A stretch of 38,510 bases of DNA from Bacteroidales bacterium. GTDB taxonomy: Bacteria; Bacteroidota; Bacteroidia; Bacteroidales; JAGOPY01. Both the position numbers and the translations under genes were made by a program. The DNA lies in contig JAHYJL010000007.1 in NCBI GenBank assembly GCA_019429045.1, forward strand, positions 1 through 38,510, in the 5' to 3' direction. A model generated the notes under the pieces. It made no database searches, was not told the DNA's origin, and saw only the letters and a list, made by a program, of their open reading frames with translations. How positions within the stretch are numbered: position 1 is the first letter of the stretch; every line of letters starts with the position of its first letter. This document shows, piece after piece, positions 1 through 8,606 of this stretch.

Positions 1-410
1 GGAGAACCAGGAAAGACCTGAATAAAAAAGAAATTGACCAAAAGATCAATGAGGTCCTGGAAAATGTCGGCCTGGCTGATGCATTGCATAAAATGCCTTC
101 GCAACTTTCCGGTGGCATGCGCAAGCGGATCAGCCTTGCCCGGACCATCGTGGTAGACCCGATGATCATGCTGTATGATGAGCCCACAACAGGGTTGGAT
201 CCGGTGACTTCCGATGAAATTAGCACGCTCATTAATGATGTACAGAAAAAATACAAGACTTCTTCAATGATCATCACCCATGATATAAAATGTGCACTTA
301 AAACAGCAGACAGGATCATTATGCTGGATGACGGAGAAGTTTACCTGGAAGGGAAAATAAAAGACTTCGAGAACTCGAAAGACCCTTTAATCAAATCCTT
401 CTTTCAATAA
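1..410 (+). CDS. MlaF-type ABC transporter ATP-binding protein (5' partial)
   Basis: This is the C-terminal part of an ABC ATPase, open from base 3 in frame to the TAA at 408-410. Visible motifs are the ABC signature LSGGMRKR, the Walker B stretch MIMLYDEP with the TTGLDP D-loop, and the switch histidine in MIITHD. The Walker A motif lies before the window. The Met at 84 is internal and not the start. The signature LSGGM rather than LSGGQ, and the MCE protein that follows 42 bp later, point to the MlaF/Ttg2A family, which powers phospholipid traffic between inner and outer membrane. The family call is inferred from motif and neighbour; the substrate is not shown by the sequence. Confidence 0.9.
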   Translation, partial: RTRKDLNKKEIDQKINEVLENVGLADALHKMPSQLSGGMRKRISLARTIVVDPMIMLYDEPTTGLDPVTSDEISTLINDVQKKYKTSSMIITHDIKCALKTADRIIMLDDGEVYLEGKIKDFENSKDPLIKSFFQ

Positions 411-452
411 AACTAAAAACTAAAAACTAAAAACTTAAAATTAATATTGGTC

Positions 453-1265
453 ATGGATACGCACACACAAAATTTTAAAATACGACTAGGGCTGTTTATT
501 GCAGGAGGCATCGCGCTTTTTGTCATTGCCATTTTTTTAATCGGGAAACAACAAAACCTGTTCAATCCTGTATTTGAGCTTACCACAACATTTAATAACG
601 TAAGCGGATTGCAGGTCGGCAATAATATTCGCCTAACCGGGATCAATGTAGGTACTGTGGATAATATTAAAATCCTGAACGACTCAACAGTAAAGGTGGA
701 TATGCTGATCAGAAAAAATGTCCAGGAATTCATCAAAGAAGACTGCATTGTAGCTATCGGTTCAGAAGGCCTTATTGGCGACCGGTTGATCAATATTACG
801 CGGGGGAGCCCGAATGCTCCTATCGTAAAACCAGGGCAACATCTTGCATCAACCGAACCTATTGAAACAGATGCCATTATGGCCAGCCTGCATGGAACTG
901 CAGCCAATGCCGAAATCATCACGGCTGAACTGGTTGAGATCATGTTTAATATCAACAGCGGAAACGGCACCCTGGGCAGGCTGATCAATGATGCTTCCAT
1001 TGCTGAAAATTTCAGCCAGACCATGTATAATCTGAAAACAAGCTCAAAAAGTTTGGATGAGAACATGGAAGCCGCCAAAAACAATTTCCTGCTAAGAGGC
1101 TACTTTACCAAGAAAGAAAAAGCTGCCATGAAACTCCTGGAAGAAGAGCAGAAAAAATCTGACAAGGAAAAGAAGGCGGATGAAAAAAAGGAAGCGGCCG
1201 ATAAAAAGGCAGCTGACAGGCAACAGAGAAAAGATGATAAACAGCTGGAGAAGGAGCAGAAATAA
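453..1265 (+). CDS. MlaD/MCE-family lipid transport protein
   Basis: A 270-aa protein with an N-terminal membrane anchor at about residues 12-32, followed by one MCE domain (about 40-115, with GLQVGNNIRLTGINVGTVDNI as the recognisable core). The C-terminal 45 residues are almost all Lys, Glu, Asp and Ala and probably form a charged helix. MCE proteins form periplasmic hexameric rings that carry lipids for an Mla-type ABC transporter. It follows the ATPase by 42 bp on the same strand, so the two are probably co-transcribed; the permease (MlaE) should lie upstream outside the window. I chose ATG at 453 over the TTG at 447. Length fits single-MCE Bacteroidota homologues. Confidence 0.85.
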   Translation: MDTHTQNFKIRLGLFIAGGIALFVIAIFLIGKQQNLFNPVFELTTTFNNVSGLQVGNNIRLTGINVGTVDNIKILNDSTVKVDMLIRKNVQEFIKEDCIVAIGSEGLIGDRLINITRGSPNAPIVKPGQHLASTEPIETDAIMASLHGTAANAEIITAELVEIMFNINSGNGTLGRLINDASIAENFSQTMYNLKTSSKSLDENMEAAKNNFLLRGYFTKKEKAAMKLLEEEQKKSDKEKKADEKKEAADKKAADRQQRKDDKQLEKEQK

Positions 1266-1340
1266 TTCCTGAAAACCCTGAAGAAATATATTATGTGGCA
1301 TTTATAAAAGATATTGCGGACATGCTAAGGAAAAATTCCA

Positions 1341-3170
1341 ATGTGGGGCAAAACTATTTTCATACTTTTTCTCGTCACGGTATTAGCCACTGATCTTGCA
1401 TTTGGACAGAAAACGGCTTCAAAAAAGGATACCCGGGAACTTTATGAAAATATTGAAACATACTCCGGACGAAGTAAGTTCACAAAGTTCCTTTACCGGC
1501 TACTATTTAAACCAGTGGCAAAAACTTCAGTTAAAAAGAAGGTTTCCAAGCAACTGATACAACAACCATACAGCACATTCGAGGGCAAAGTCATCAGGAA
1601 GATCATCATCGTGACACTGGACCCTTTTGGCAATTCCATCGCCGACACGATAGCAGGCTCAAAAAATTTCCTGATCAGGGCCGGAAACAGGGTACATGTG
1701 CAATCGCATGTATTTACGATCCGAAATCTTTTACTGTTCAGGAAAAACCAATTATTTGATTCATTGCTGGTCAGAGAATCCGAGCGACTGGTAAGAAGCC
1801 AGAAATATGTCAGGGATGTTTCATTTTATGTAAGAGCGACCTCTCAAGACTCCGATTCTGTGGATATTTTCATCCGTGAATTAGATACCTGGAGTATAAT
1901 TCCCACCGGTGGAGCTTCTGCCTCACGTTTGTCACTTGGATTAACCGACAGAAACTTTGTCGGGATGGGGCACGAAGCGCAGGCCGGTTATACCTGGAAT
2001 CATTCGACCGGAGGTGAGGCATACAACCTGAATTACACTATTCCCAATATCTACAAAACATATATTAATACTGTCGTGCATTTAGACATGGGCGAATCCG
2101 GTGAATTCAGCAAGCGGTTTACTGTGGACCGTCTGTTTTTCTCATCCCTGACAAAGTGGGCGGCAGGCGTATCAGTTACCCAACAGCTCCGCAAAACTTA
2201 TATACCACTGAATGACTCATTTTACGTGCTCCAGCGGTTTAAACTCAATGCGCAGGATTACTGGGCAGGTAATGCAATCCAGATATTCAAAGGCAATACT
2301 GAAAAAAACCGCACCACCAATTTTATATCTGCTGTAAGGTTTTTACGGATCCGGTATCTTGAAAAACCTGTTGAAGCGCTGGATGAGCATCAATCATTCG
2401 CCGATGAGAACTTTTACCTGGCAAGCATTGGGATTTCCATGCGAAATTATGTACAGGATAAATATATTTTCAGATTCGGAATAACGGAAGATGTCCCGAT
2501 TGGAAAAGTGTTCAGTCTGACAGGCGGGTACCAGGAAAAGAATAATTTAAGCCGGATCTATCTGGGTGCGCGCTTTTCATTTGGCGACTATTATCCATGG
2601 GGGTATCTGAGCGCAAACATCGAATACGGATCTTTTTTCCAGGCATCCAGGTCTCAACAGGATATTTTTTCGGCCAGTGCCATATATTTTACAGGATTAA
2701 TTGAAATCGGCCGGTGGAAATTCAGGCAATTTGTAAAGCCGCAGGTGATCCTGGGCCTGAACCCCTATCCTTTTGATACTTTAACACTGAATGACGGTTA
2801 TGGCCTGAGTGGGTTTAAAAGCACCTCATTATCAGGCACAAGCCGCCTGTTATTTACACTCCAGGCGCAATCCTATGCTCCCTGGGATTTTATCGGGTTC
2901 CGATTCGGGCCTTTTCTGAGTTGTACACTGGGGATGCTTGGCCATCCTGAATCAGGGTTTAAATACAGTAAGATGTACACGCAAATTGGTATAGGGGTAT
3001 TAATAAAGAATGACTACCTGGTGCTGAATACTTTTCAGATATCCATATCGTTCTATCCGGTCATGCCGGATAACGGCCATGGCATATTTAAATTCAACTC
3101 ATTCAGAACGACCGATTTTGATTTAGGGGATTATGATATCGGGAAACCGGCCACAGTATTATTTCAATAA
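1341..3170 (+). CDS. outer-membrane beta-barrel protein with POTRA-like N-terminus
   Basis: A 609-aa protein with a signal peptide (residues 1-22, ending LAFGQ). Residues about 78-175 read like one POTRA repeat: a beta-strand (FEGKVIRKIIIVTLDPFG), helix, then the REL-D-W-SIIP stretch seen before BamA/TamA-like barrels. The rest is alternating aromatic and polar residues typical of a 16-strand barrel. It probably sits in the outer membrane. It follows mlaFD-like genes by 75 bp, so it may be the outer-membrane end of the lipid pathway, but this is only context. It could also be a general Omp85-like protein of unknown role. The family assignment is by sequence character, not by search. Confidence 0.65.
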   Translation: MWGKTIFILFLVTVLATDLAFGQKTASKKDTRELYENIETYSGRSKFTKFLYRLLFKPVAKTSVKKKVSKQLIQQPYSTFEGKVIRKIIIVTLDPFGNSIADTIAGSKNFLIRAGNRVHVQSHVFTIRNLLLFRKNQLFDSLLVRESERLVRSQKYVRDVSFYVRATSQDSDSVDIFIRELDTWSIIPTGGASASRLSLGLTDRNFVGMGHEAQAGYTWNHSTGGEAYNLNYTIPNIYKTYINTVVHLDMGESGEFSKRFTVDRLFFSSLTKWAAGVSVTQQLRKTYIPLNDSFYVLQRFKLNAQDYWAGNAIQIFKGNTEKNRTTNFISAVRFLRIRYLEKPVEALDEHQSFADENFYLASIGISMRNYVQDKYIFRFGITEDVPIGKVFSLTGGYQEKNNLSRIYLGARFSFGDYYPWGYLSANIEYGSFFQASRSQQDIFSASAIYFTGLIEIGRWKFRQFVKPQVILGLNPYPFDTLTLNDGYGLSGFKSTSLSGTSRLLFTLQAQSYAPWDFIGFRFGPFLSCTLGMLGHPESGFKYSKMYTQIGIGVLIKNDYLVLNTFQISISFYPVMPDNGHGIFKFNSFRTTDFDLGDYDIGKPATVLFQ

Positions 3171-3177
3171 GCGACAA

Positions 3178-3244
3178 TGTGTGAATGATGTAACATAATC
3201 AAATAATAGTATAAAGATTACCGGGTGAAAGAGAAATATCTTTG
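3178..3244 (+). promoter_or_regulatory. shared stress-type promoter module, copy A
   Basis: The 17-bp box TGTGTGAATGATGTAAC is at 3178-3194, followed by exactly 42 bp and then TATCTTTG at 3237-3244, a perfect Bacteroidota -7 element (TAnnTTTG). The second TGTGTAA box found in the other copies is poorly conserved here. A dyad GTGA-TTTTA-TCAC lies at 3251-3263, just after the expected transcription start. The module probably drives the lmo0937-like gene at 3304 and the small genes after it. Confidence 0.7.
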
Positions 3245-3303
3245 TTAACAGTGATTTTATCACACCTGCCCCACAGGAAAAGGGAACTTAAAAATAAATA
3301 ATC

Positions 3304-3459
3304 ATGGGAAATTTACTTTACATTGTAGCAATAATCTTAATCATTGGATGGGCAGTGGGTTTCTTTGCCTATAACGCCGGAGGCGTCATTCATATCCTAT
3401 TAATTATAGCGCTTATTGCTGTTATTTACAGGATTGTCCGGGGCAGAAGGGTCATTTAG
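3304..3459 (+). CDS. lmo0937-family small membrane protein
   Basis: A 51-aa protein too short for most ORF callers. It begins MGNLLYIVAIILIIGWAVGF and ends with a basic tail (YRIVRGRRVI). It has two hydrophobic segments (about 3-21 and 28-42) separated by YNAGG. This pattern, with the W-G-F in the first segment and the IHILLIIA second segment, is that of the lmo0937/DUF5670 family of tiny membrane proteins, whose function is not known but which often respond to stress. It is the first gene after promoter module A. I am confident it is a gene because of the clean start, the promoter and the family likeness. Confidence 0.85.
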   Translation: MGNLLYIVAIILIIGWAVGFFAYNAGGVIHILLIIALIAVIYRIVRGRRVI

Positions 3460-3550
3460 ACCAGCAGCCTTTCCTTTCAGTTGAACAGTAAGGAGTCCGT
3501 GTATTTGACTGGCATTTATATCAATTATCAACAAATTAAAAAAATTTATT

Positions 3551-3799
3551 ATGGGATCAGGTAAATTATTATTGGGCGTAGTGGCCGGTGTCGCTGCCGG
3601 GGCAGTTTTAGGGATACTCTTTGCCCCTGCAAAAGGTTCAGATACCAGAAAAAAAATATCCAAAAAGGGCGAAGACTTTATCGATGGGTTAAAGGAAAAA
3701 TTCGAGGACTTTGTGGATGATGTCTCTGAAAAATTCGAAGAGGTTAAGGAAGATGTGTCCGGCTATGCTGAGAAGGCTATGCCAAACAAGGGGAAATGA
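3551..3799 (+). CDS. YtxH domain-containing protein
   Basis: An 82-aa protein with a glycine/alanine-rich membrane segment (about 4-27) followed by the YtxH signature FAPAKGSDTRKKI, then an acidic amphipathic helix (EDFVDDVSEKFEEVKEDV). YtxH proteins are small membrane-anchored proteins linked to general stress in Bacillus; their biochemical role is unknown. It follows the lmo0937-like gene by 91 bp and precedes a holin-like protein by 52 bp, so it is probably part of the operon from promoter module A. Length is usual for the family. Confidence 0.85.
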   Translation: MGSGKLLLGVVAGVAAGAVLGILFAPAKGSDTRKKISKKGEDFIDGLKEKFEDFVDDVSEKFEEVKEDVSGYAEKAMPNKGK

Positions 3800-3851
3800 A
3801 ATAGCCGGGGAATACCGGATATTCCACACCTGGTGCAAAAGATAAAAGCCC

Positions 3852-4193
3852 ATGGAAGAAAATACCAATTTGATTGAGTCACTGCTTGAAAAAGCCGGGG
3901 ATTACGGCAAGACCCGTTTTGAACTGGTTAAGCTTAAAGCGCTGGACAAGGCGACTGATGTCGTTTCGTCCTTAATACCTCATGCTGTAATCCTGATCCT
4001 TTTTGCATCATTTATGCTGCTTGTAAATTTTGGAATAGCCTTCTGGCTTGGAGAAATCCTCGGAAATAATTATTATGGATTCTTTGTAATGGCTGGTTTT
4101 TATGTGATTACAGGGCTTGTTTTGCAATTCTTTTTTCATAAAAAGATTAAAAATCTGGTCTGGAATTATATGGTTAAACAAGTGTTCAAATAA
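3852..4193 (+). CDS. holin superfamily III-like (DUF1469-type) membrane protein
   Basis: A 113-aa protein with a short amphipathic N-terminus (EENTNLIESLLEKAGDYGKTRFELVKLKALDK), two strong membrane helices (about 43-65 and 73-95) and a basic C-terminus. This layout is that of the 'phage holin family protein' annotation commonly given to chromosomal DUF1469-like proteins; nothing here suggests a phage. It lies between a YtxH protein and an unknown protein, with only 6 bp to the latter, so the three probably act together at the inner membrane. The exact role is unknown. Confidence 0.7.
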   Translation: MEENTNLIESLLEKAGDYGKTRFELVKLKALDKATDVVSSLIPHAVILILFASFMLLVNFGIAFWLGEILGNNYYGFFVMAGFYVITGLVLQFFFHKKIKNLVWNYMVKQVFK

Positions 4194-4199
4194 GATTGC

Positions 4200-4595
4200 A
4201 TGGAAAAGATAACCTCCGTTGCCGGGCTTAAAAATGCCATTCAGCTTTTAGAAGAAGAGCAAGCTATTAAACAGCAAATGCTCAGAGAACAATTTTATCT
4301 CATCTACGACAGTTTCAAGCCTGCTAAATTAATTGGCATAACCTTAAAACAAATGTTTTCATCGCCGGATCTGATAGAGAATGTCATAGACACTTCTCTT
4401 AGCTTAGCTACCGGATACTTTGCGAAGAAAGCAATTGTCGGCGTATCCGGAAATATAATCAGAAGGATTGTAGGAGCTGTCATGCAGTATGGTGTTACAA
4501 ATTTTCTAAGCAAAAACGCTGATGACATCAGGTCAGTCAGTAAACTTGTCTTTCAGCGTATCTTCAGCAAAAAAGAAAAATCTGAAGAAACATGA
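4200..4595 (+). CDS. conserved small protein of unknown function
   Basis: A 131-aa protein starting 6 bp after the holin-like gene. The N-terminal third is a charged helix (LLEEEQAIKQQMLREQFYLIYDSFKP). The middle (about 50-100) is weakly hydrophobic and glycine-rich (SLATGYFAKKAIVGVSGNIIRRIVGAVMQYGVTNFL), suggesting membrane association without a clear transmembrane helix. The tail is basic then acidic. I do not recognise a family. The tight spacing and order (YtxH, holin-like, this gene, OmpA) suggest a membrane or stress role in the same operon. Confidence 0.75.
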   Translation: MEKITSVAGLKNAIQLLEEEQAIKQQMLREQFYLIYDSFKPAKLIGITLKQMFSSPDLIENVIDTSLSLATGYFAKKAIVGVSGNIIRRIVGAVMQYGVTNFLSKNADDIRSVSKLVFQRIFSKKEKSEET

Positions 4596-4654
4596 AAATG
4601 GTTGTGTCAGCCAATTAAATAACCTTGATTTTTAAACATGATAAAATATTCAAA

Positions 4655-5452
4655 ATGAAAAATGTAAGGCGTTACCCATTACTATTAGCCCTTGTGTTTG
4701 GCCTGGTATTTACATCCTGTGTTTCAAACAAAAAATTTGCAGCTTCTGAAGCCAGGGCTGATAGACTTCAAAAAGAAAATACCAGCACGCTTGGGAAGTT
4801 GAATGATTGTAATGCCCAGGTGAAAAATCTGAAGGGGGAAAATGCAATCCTGTATGATGAAGTCGCTTCAGTTCAAAATGATTTAAAAGATCTTGCTGCC
4901 TCATCAAATATGACGATAGCCGATCAGGCGAAGCGATTAAAAAACCTTCAGGACAACCTTCAGGCGCAAAGGGATGTCATGACAAACCTAAAAAACACCA
5001 TAGCCGCTGCATTGATGAATTATAAAGCTGATGAACTATCCGTATATATCAAAGACGGTAGCGTATATGTTTCACTCGCGGAAAAATTATTGTTCAAGTC
5101 GGGCAGTGATGTGATGAATGCCAAAGGCAAGGATGCGCTCAAATCGCTGGCTAATGTAATAAACAACACAAAGGACATCAATGTGATGATCGAAGGCCAC
5201 ACCGACAATGTCCCTATTAAAACCGGTCAGTATAAAGATAATTGGGATCTTAGTGCGGCCCGGGCAACATCCGTTGTTCGCATTTTAACAAAAGACTACG
5301 GCTTTGATCCGAACCGCATTACCGCTTCAGGCAAAGGTGAATTTCATCCCGTGGCAACAAATGAGACAACAGAAGGACGCGCCACCAACAGAAGAACAGA
5401 AATAATCCTGTCACCCGATTTGTCGGAGCTTTATAAACTATTGTATCAATAA
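4655..5452 (+). CDS. OmpA-family lipoprotein with coiled coil
   Basis: A 265-aa lipoprotein: basic N-terminus, hydrophobic stretch and lipobox LVFTSC with Cys22. Residues about 25-125 are a heptad-like coiled coil (Leu/Ala/Asn with charged positions). Residues about 135-255 are an OmpA C-terminal peptidoglycan-binding domain with IEGHTDN, NWDLSAARA and ATNRRTEI, the conserved Asp and Arg that contact diaminopimelate. It should tether an envelope membrane to peptidoglycan, with the coiled coil spanning the periplasm. I start at ATG 4655, because the longer TTG start at 4625 would put charged residues before the signal sequence. It is the fifth gene after promoter module A. Confidence 0.88.
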   Translation: MKNVRRYPLLLALVFGLVFTSCVSNKKFAASEARADRLQKENTSTLGKLNDCNAQVKNLKGENAILYDEVASVQNDLKDLAASSNMTIADQAKRLKNLQDNLQAQRDVMTNLKNTIAAALMNYKADELSVYIKDGSVYVSLAEKLLFKSGSDVMNAKGKDALKSLANVINNTKDINVMIEGHTDNVPIKTGQYKDNWDLSAARATSVVRILTKDYGFDPNRITASGKGEFHPVATNETTEGRATNRRTEIILSPDLSELYKLLYQ

Positions 5453-5481
5453 GTAACAGATCATAGTTATTAAACAAAAAA

Positions 5482-5691
5482 ATGAAAATAGCAGGTATAA
5501 TCATCATCATCGTTGGGTTGGTACTGACCATTTTTACAGCTACCACTTTTTTCACAAAAGAGAAAGTAGTGGATATGGGAAAAATTGAGATCACCCATAA
5601 CAAACCGCATTCCCTCAAATGGTCGCCACTGATTGGTATTGCTGTTATGGCGGTGGGAGGAGTGGTATTGTGGAGGTCTTATAAAAAATAA
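5482..5691 (+). CDS. small two-TM membrane protein
   Basis: A 69-aa protein with two membrane helices: residues 3-24 (IAGIIIIIVGLVLTIFTATTFF) and about 47-64 (SPLIGIAVMAVGGVVLW), ending in a basic YKK. The loop between them is about 22 residues long and mixed in charge. I do not recognise a named family, although two-helix proteins of this kind are frequent in Bacteroidota next to OmpA genes. It lies 29 bp after the OmpA lipoprotein and 3 bp before the radical SAM gene, so it may belong to either unit. Confidence 0.75.
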   Translation: MKIAGIIIIIVGLVLTIFTATTFFTKEKVVDMGKIEITHNKPHSLKWSPLIGIAVMAVGGVVLWRSYKK

Positions 5692-5694
5692 GTC

Positions 5695-7188
5695 ATGAAC
5701 ATATTGTTAGTATATCCGCGGTACCCGGATTCTTTCTGGAGTTTCAAACATGCATTGCGATTTATTTCCAAGAAGGCCGCGGTACCTCCCCTTGGTTTGG
5801 TCACCATATCGGCCATGCTGCCTTCAACATGGAAAAAGAAGTTGGTGGACATGAATGTTACCCGCCTGGAAATAAGTGATATTCAGTGGGCCGATTTTGT
5901 ATTTATCAGCGCCATGTATATTCAGAAAGAATCGGTCGACGCTGTTATCAATGAATGTCTGAAGCAGGGTGTGAAGACCGTTGCAGGAGGGCCCCTGTTC
6001 ACCCAGGAATACCAGAATTATCATCAAGTTGATCACCTTATTCTGAATGAGGCTGAAATAACACTGCCCCTTTTTCTGCAAGACCTGGCGGACGGGCATC
6101 CGGAGAAAATCTATAAAACTGACGATTACCCTGATATCTCATCAACCCCTGTTCCCGACTTCCACTTGTTATCCATGAAAAATTACGCCTTCATGAATAT
6201 CCAGGTTTCCCGGGGGTGCCCTTTCGCCTGTGAATTCTGCGAAATAACTTCCCTGCTGGGCCATAAGGTCAGGCTTAAATCGACACAACAGATACTGAAT
6301 GAACTCGACACGTTGTATGATCTGCAATGGCGGGGTACCGTACTAATCGTGGACGATAATTTTATCGGGAACAAAAACTTCATCAAACACGACCTTCTTC
6401 CGGCCATGATAAACTGGATGCAGGCGCATAACTATCCATTCACATTCAATACCGAAGCATCCATTAACCTGGCCGATGATGAAGAACTGATAGCCCTGTT
6501 GGTGAAGGCCAGATTCAAATCCTTGTTTATCGGGATTGAAACACCCGAGGAAAAATCGCTGCAGGAATGCAACAAAGTTCAGAACAAGAACCGGAACATG
6601 CTGCAAAGCATCAGGAAGATACAGCAAGCCGGGTTACTGGTTTCCGGCGGGTTCATTGTAGGTTTCGACAGCGATCCGCCCTCCGTTTTCCAGCAACAAA
6701 TCGACTTCATCCAGCAAAGCGGGATTGTTTCGGCAATGGTCGGATTGTTGAACGCTCCAAAGAAAACACAACTGTATGAGCGGCTCAAGGCTGAAAACAG
6801 GTTGACCACCGAAGCCACCGGTAACAACACCGATTCAACCATGAATTTCATTCCACGGATGAATTACCAGGAGCTGATGGACGGGTATAAAAAAATAATC
6901 CATAATATTTATGCCACAAAACCTTACAATCAAAGGGTACGAAATTTATTACGCCATTATAAGCCGCGCTATAAAAAACCGATGCGAATTAATCTCGCCC
7001 TGTTTAAAGCATTATTTAAAACCATTTTTATTATCGGTGTAGTGAATAAAGGGCGTAGTGAATACTGGAAACTGATGATATGGACACTTTTCCGGAAACC
7101 GGGATTAATGGTCGATGCGATTGAATATTCAATCTACGGTTATCATTACAGGACAATATACGGCCTGCGGAATAAGAAAATGGATTAA
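5695..7188 (+). CDS. B12-binding radical SAM protein (DUF4070 type)
   Basis: A 497-aa protein. Residues 1-140 form a cobalamin-binding Rossmann-like domain (MNILLVYPRYPDSFWSFKHA at the start). The radical SAM core follows, with the cluster motif CPFACEFC at Cys175, Cys179 and Cys182. The C-terminal region resembles DUF4070. The overall pattern (VYPRYPxSFW, PPLGLVTISAMLP, GCPFACEFCEI, VDDNFIGN, FIGIETPE) is that of the group including the hopanoid methylases HpnP and HpnR, which use methylcobalamin and SAM to methylate unreactive carbons. No hopanoid genes are in view, so the substrate is open. The start is 3 bp after the preceding small gene. Confidence 0.88.
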   Translation: MNILLVYPRYPDSFWSFKHALRFISKKAAVPPLGLVTISAMLPSTWKKKLVDMNVTRLEISDIQWADFVFISAMYIQKESVDAVINECLKQGVKTVAGGPLFTQEYQNYHQVDHLILNEAEITLPLFLQDLADGHPEKIYKTDDYPDISSTPVPDFHLLSMKNYAFMNIQVSRGCPFACEFCEITSLLGHKVRLKSTQQILNELDTLYDLQWRGTVLIVDDNFIGNKNFIKHDLLPAMINWMQAHNYPFTFNTEASINLADDEELIALLVKARFKSLFIGIETPEEKSLQECNKVQNKNRNMLQSIRKIQQAGLLVSGGFIVGFDSDPPSVFQQQIDFIQQSGIVSAMVGLLNAPKKTQLYERLKAENRLTTEATGNNTDSTMNFIPRMNYQELMDGYKKIIHNIYATKPYNQRVRNLLRHYKPRYKKPMRINLALFKALFKTIFIIGVVNKGRSEYWKLMIWTLFRKPGLMVDAIEYSIYGYHYRTIYGLRNKKMD

Positions 7189-7241
7189 CAGATTCAAATT
7201 CAGATTTATACGGACATATCATAATAGAATCGTCAGGATAA

Positions 7242-8372
7242 ATGAACCTATCTTTTCAAAGACTGTTTTTTGCCATTGCGACAGTATTTGCGTTTTTTGC
7301 TATTATGATTTTAGCGAAGTCTATTCTCATTCCCATAGGGTTTGCTTTGCTGATATCTTTTATACTCTTACCGTTAGCCAGGAGGTTTGAGTTGTGGGGA
7401 ACAAACAAAATACTGGCTGCTTTTCTCTCCATTTTTACAACGATCTTAATACTGGGAGGAGGCATCTTTCTTTTCTCGACCCAAATTATCGAAATCTCAA
7501 AAGATCTGTCTGATATCAAGGAAAAAATACTGCGGATTCTCGCAGAACTTACTTTATATATCAACAGCAATTTCAACTTTGTACCCAATCTGGAAAAAGG
7601 CGAACTGCTCCAGGAGATCAAGGACTGGATCAACAAATCGGCAGGTTCACTGGTACGACAAACCTTCAATAGCACTGCAGCATTTCTCACAGGACTGATG
7701 TTCACTGTTATTTTCACTTTTCTGATCCTGATCTACAGGAAAGGAATGGTCAATGCATTTGCTCATTTTTACCCTGAAGACAGAAGAGACAGAGCTGTTA
7801 CGATGTTTAAATCTGTTCAGCAGGTTGGTAAAAAATACCTGGTCGGCATGATCCTGATCATTATTATCGTAGGGGCTCTGAATAGCTTTGGGCTGCTGAT
7901 TATCGGTCTTGACCACCCATTCCTTTTCGGTTTTATGGCTTCCATTATGGCCATTGTTCCTTATGTGGGAACTACGCTTGGTGCGGCCATCCCTGTTGTC
8001 TATGCTTTTATGTCGTACGATTCAATATGGATGCCCATTTCCATTACAATTTTATTCTGGTCTGTGCAGGTGGTCGAGAGTAATTATCTGACTCCGAGAA
8101 TTGTAGGAGGGGGATTGAAAGTAAATGCTTTGGCAGCCATTCTGAGTATAATCATCGGCGCTTCCGTGTGGGGCATTGCCGGGATGGTATTGTTTTTACC
8201 GTTTGTTGCCATTTTAAAAGTAATTTCTGAAGAATATGTGGAGCTTAAACCTATTGCGCTGATGATCGGTGAGCAAAATCAGAAAAAGGATGATGGCAGT
8301 GTTTCATTTAGCCGCCGTTTGTGGGGAAAAATAAAAAGTATAGTGCATACTTCTAAAAAACCAGGGAATTAG
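7242..8372 (+). CDS. AI-2E/PerM-family transporter
   Basis: A 376-aa polytopic membrane protein: paired N-terminal helices, a soluble segment (about 85-140), then further helices including the conserved VGMILIIIIVGALNSFGL and IVPYVGTTLGAAIPVVYAF. The latter matches the PYVG(T/P)..GA.P core of the AI-2E transporter family (TqsA/PerM/YdiK). Family members have been linked to export of autoinducer or to sodium-proton exchange; the substrate cannot be read from sequence. It starts 53 bp after the radical SAM gene. Length is usual (about 350-380 aa). A hairpin formed by the end of the IS remnant lies 35 bp downstream and may end transcription. Confidence 0.9.
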   Translation: MNLSFQRLFFAIATVFAFFAIMILAKSILIPIGFALLISFILLPLARRFELWGTNKILAAFLSIFTTILILGGGIFLFSTQIIEISKDLSDIKEKILRILAELTLYINSNFNFVPNLEKGELLQEIKDWINKSAGSLVRQTFNSTAAFLTGLMFTVIFTFLILIYRKGMVNAFAHFYPEDRRDRAVTMFKSVQQVGKKYLVGMILIIIIVGALNSFGLLIIGLDHPFLFGFMASIMAIVPYVGTTLGAAIPVVYAFMSYDSIWMPISITILFWSVQVVESNYLTPRIVGGGLKVNALAAILSIIIGASVWGIAGMVLFLPFVAILKVISEEYVELKPIALMIGEQNQKKDDGSVSFSRRLWGKIKSIVHTSKKPGN

Positions 8373-8473
8373 TTCCCTGTCATCATATACGACTAAAAAA
8401 AATAAGAGGGTGTCTCAAAAGAGAGCACCCTTTTTTCTTGTATAGATATTTGCCCTCACGCCGGGCGGGCCTC

Positions 8474-8570
8474 GTTGCCGCACTACGACTGAACCTGGCG
8501 CTACCCGACTTCGTCGGGTTTCCCTCGCATGCTCGGGAACCGCGCCAGCTAAGGTCGCTTGTGCGGCAAC
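8474..8570. repeat. GTTGCCGC palindromic element, left copy
   Basis: A 97-bp GC-rich element with perfect 10-bp terminal inverted repeats GTTGCCGCAC/GTGCGGCAAC. A second nested stem TGGCGC...GCGCCA encloses two small hairpins: ACCCGACTTCGTCGGGT and TCCC...GGGA around GCATGC. The predicted fold is a cloverleaf-like stem with two arms. It is not coding. Its composition differs sharply from the AT-rich flanks. Confidence 0.75.
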
Positions 8571-8606
8571 GGTGTTGATTCTTTAATAATTCTCTTGTTT
8601 TTTTGG

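Noticed and set aside
413-1084. 223-aa minus-strand frame opposite the MCE gene
   Set aside because: Overlaps the whole MCE domain in antisense and shows no family likeness.
3178-3303. A riboswitch before the lmo0937-like gene
   Set aside because: The conserved sequence lies upstream of the -7 element and so is not transcribed; the leader is only about 50 bases with a small dyad.
3852-4193. Evidence for a prophage because of the holin-like protein
   Set aside because: No other phage gene is nearby, and this holin superfamily is common in ordinary chromosomal operons with YtxH and OmpA genes.
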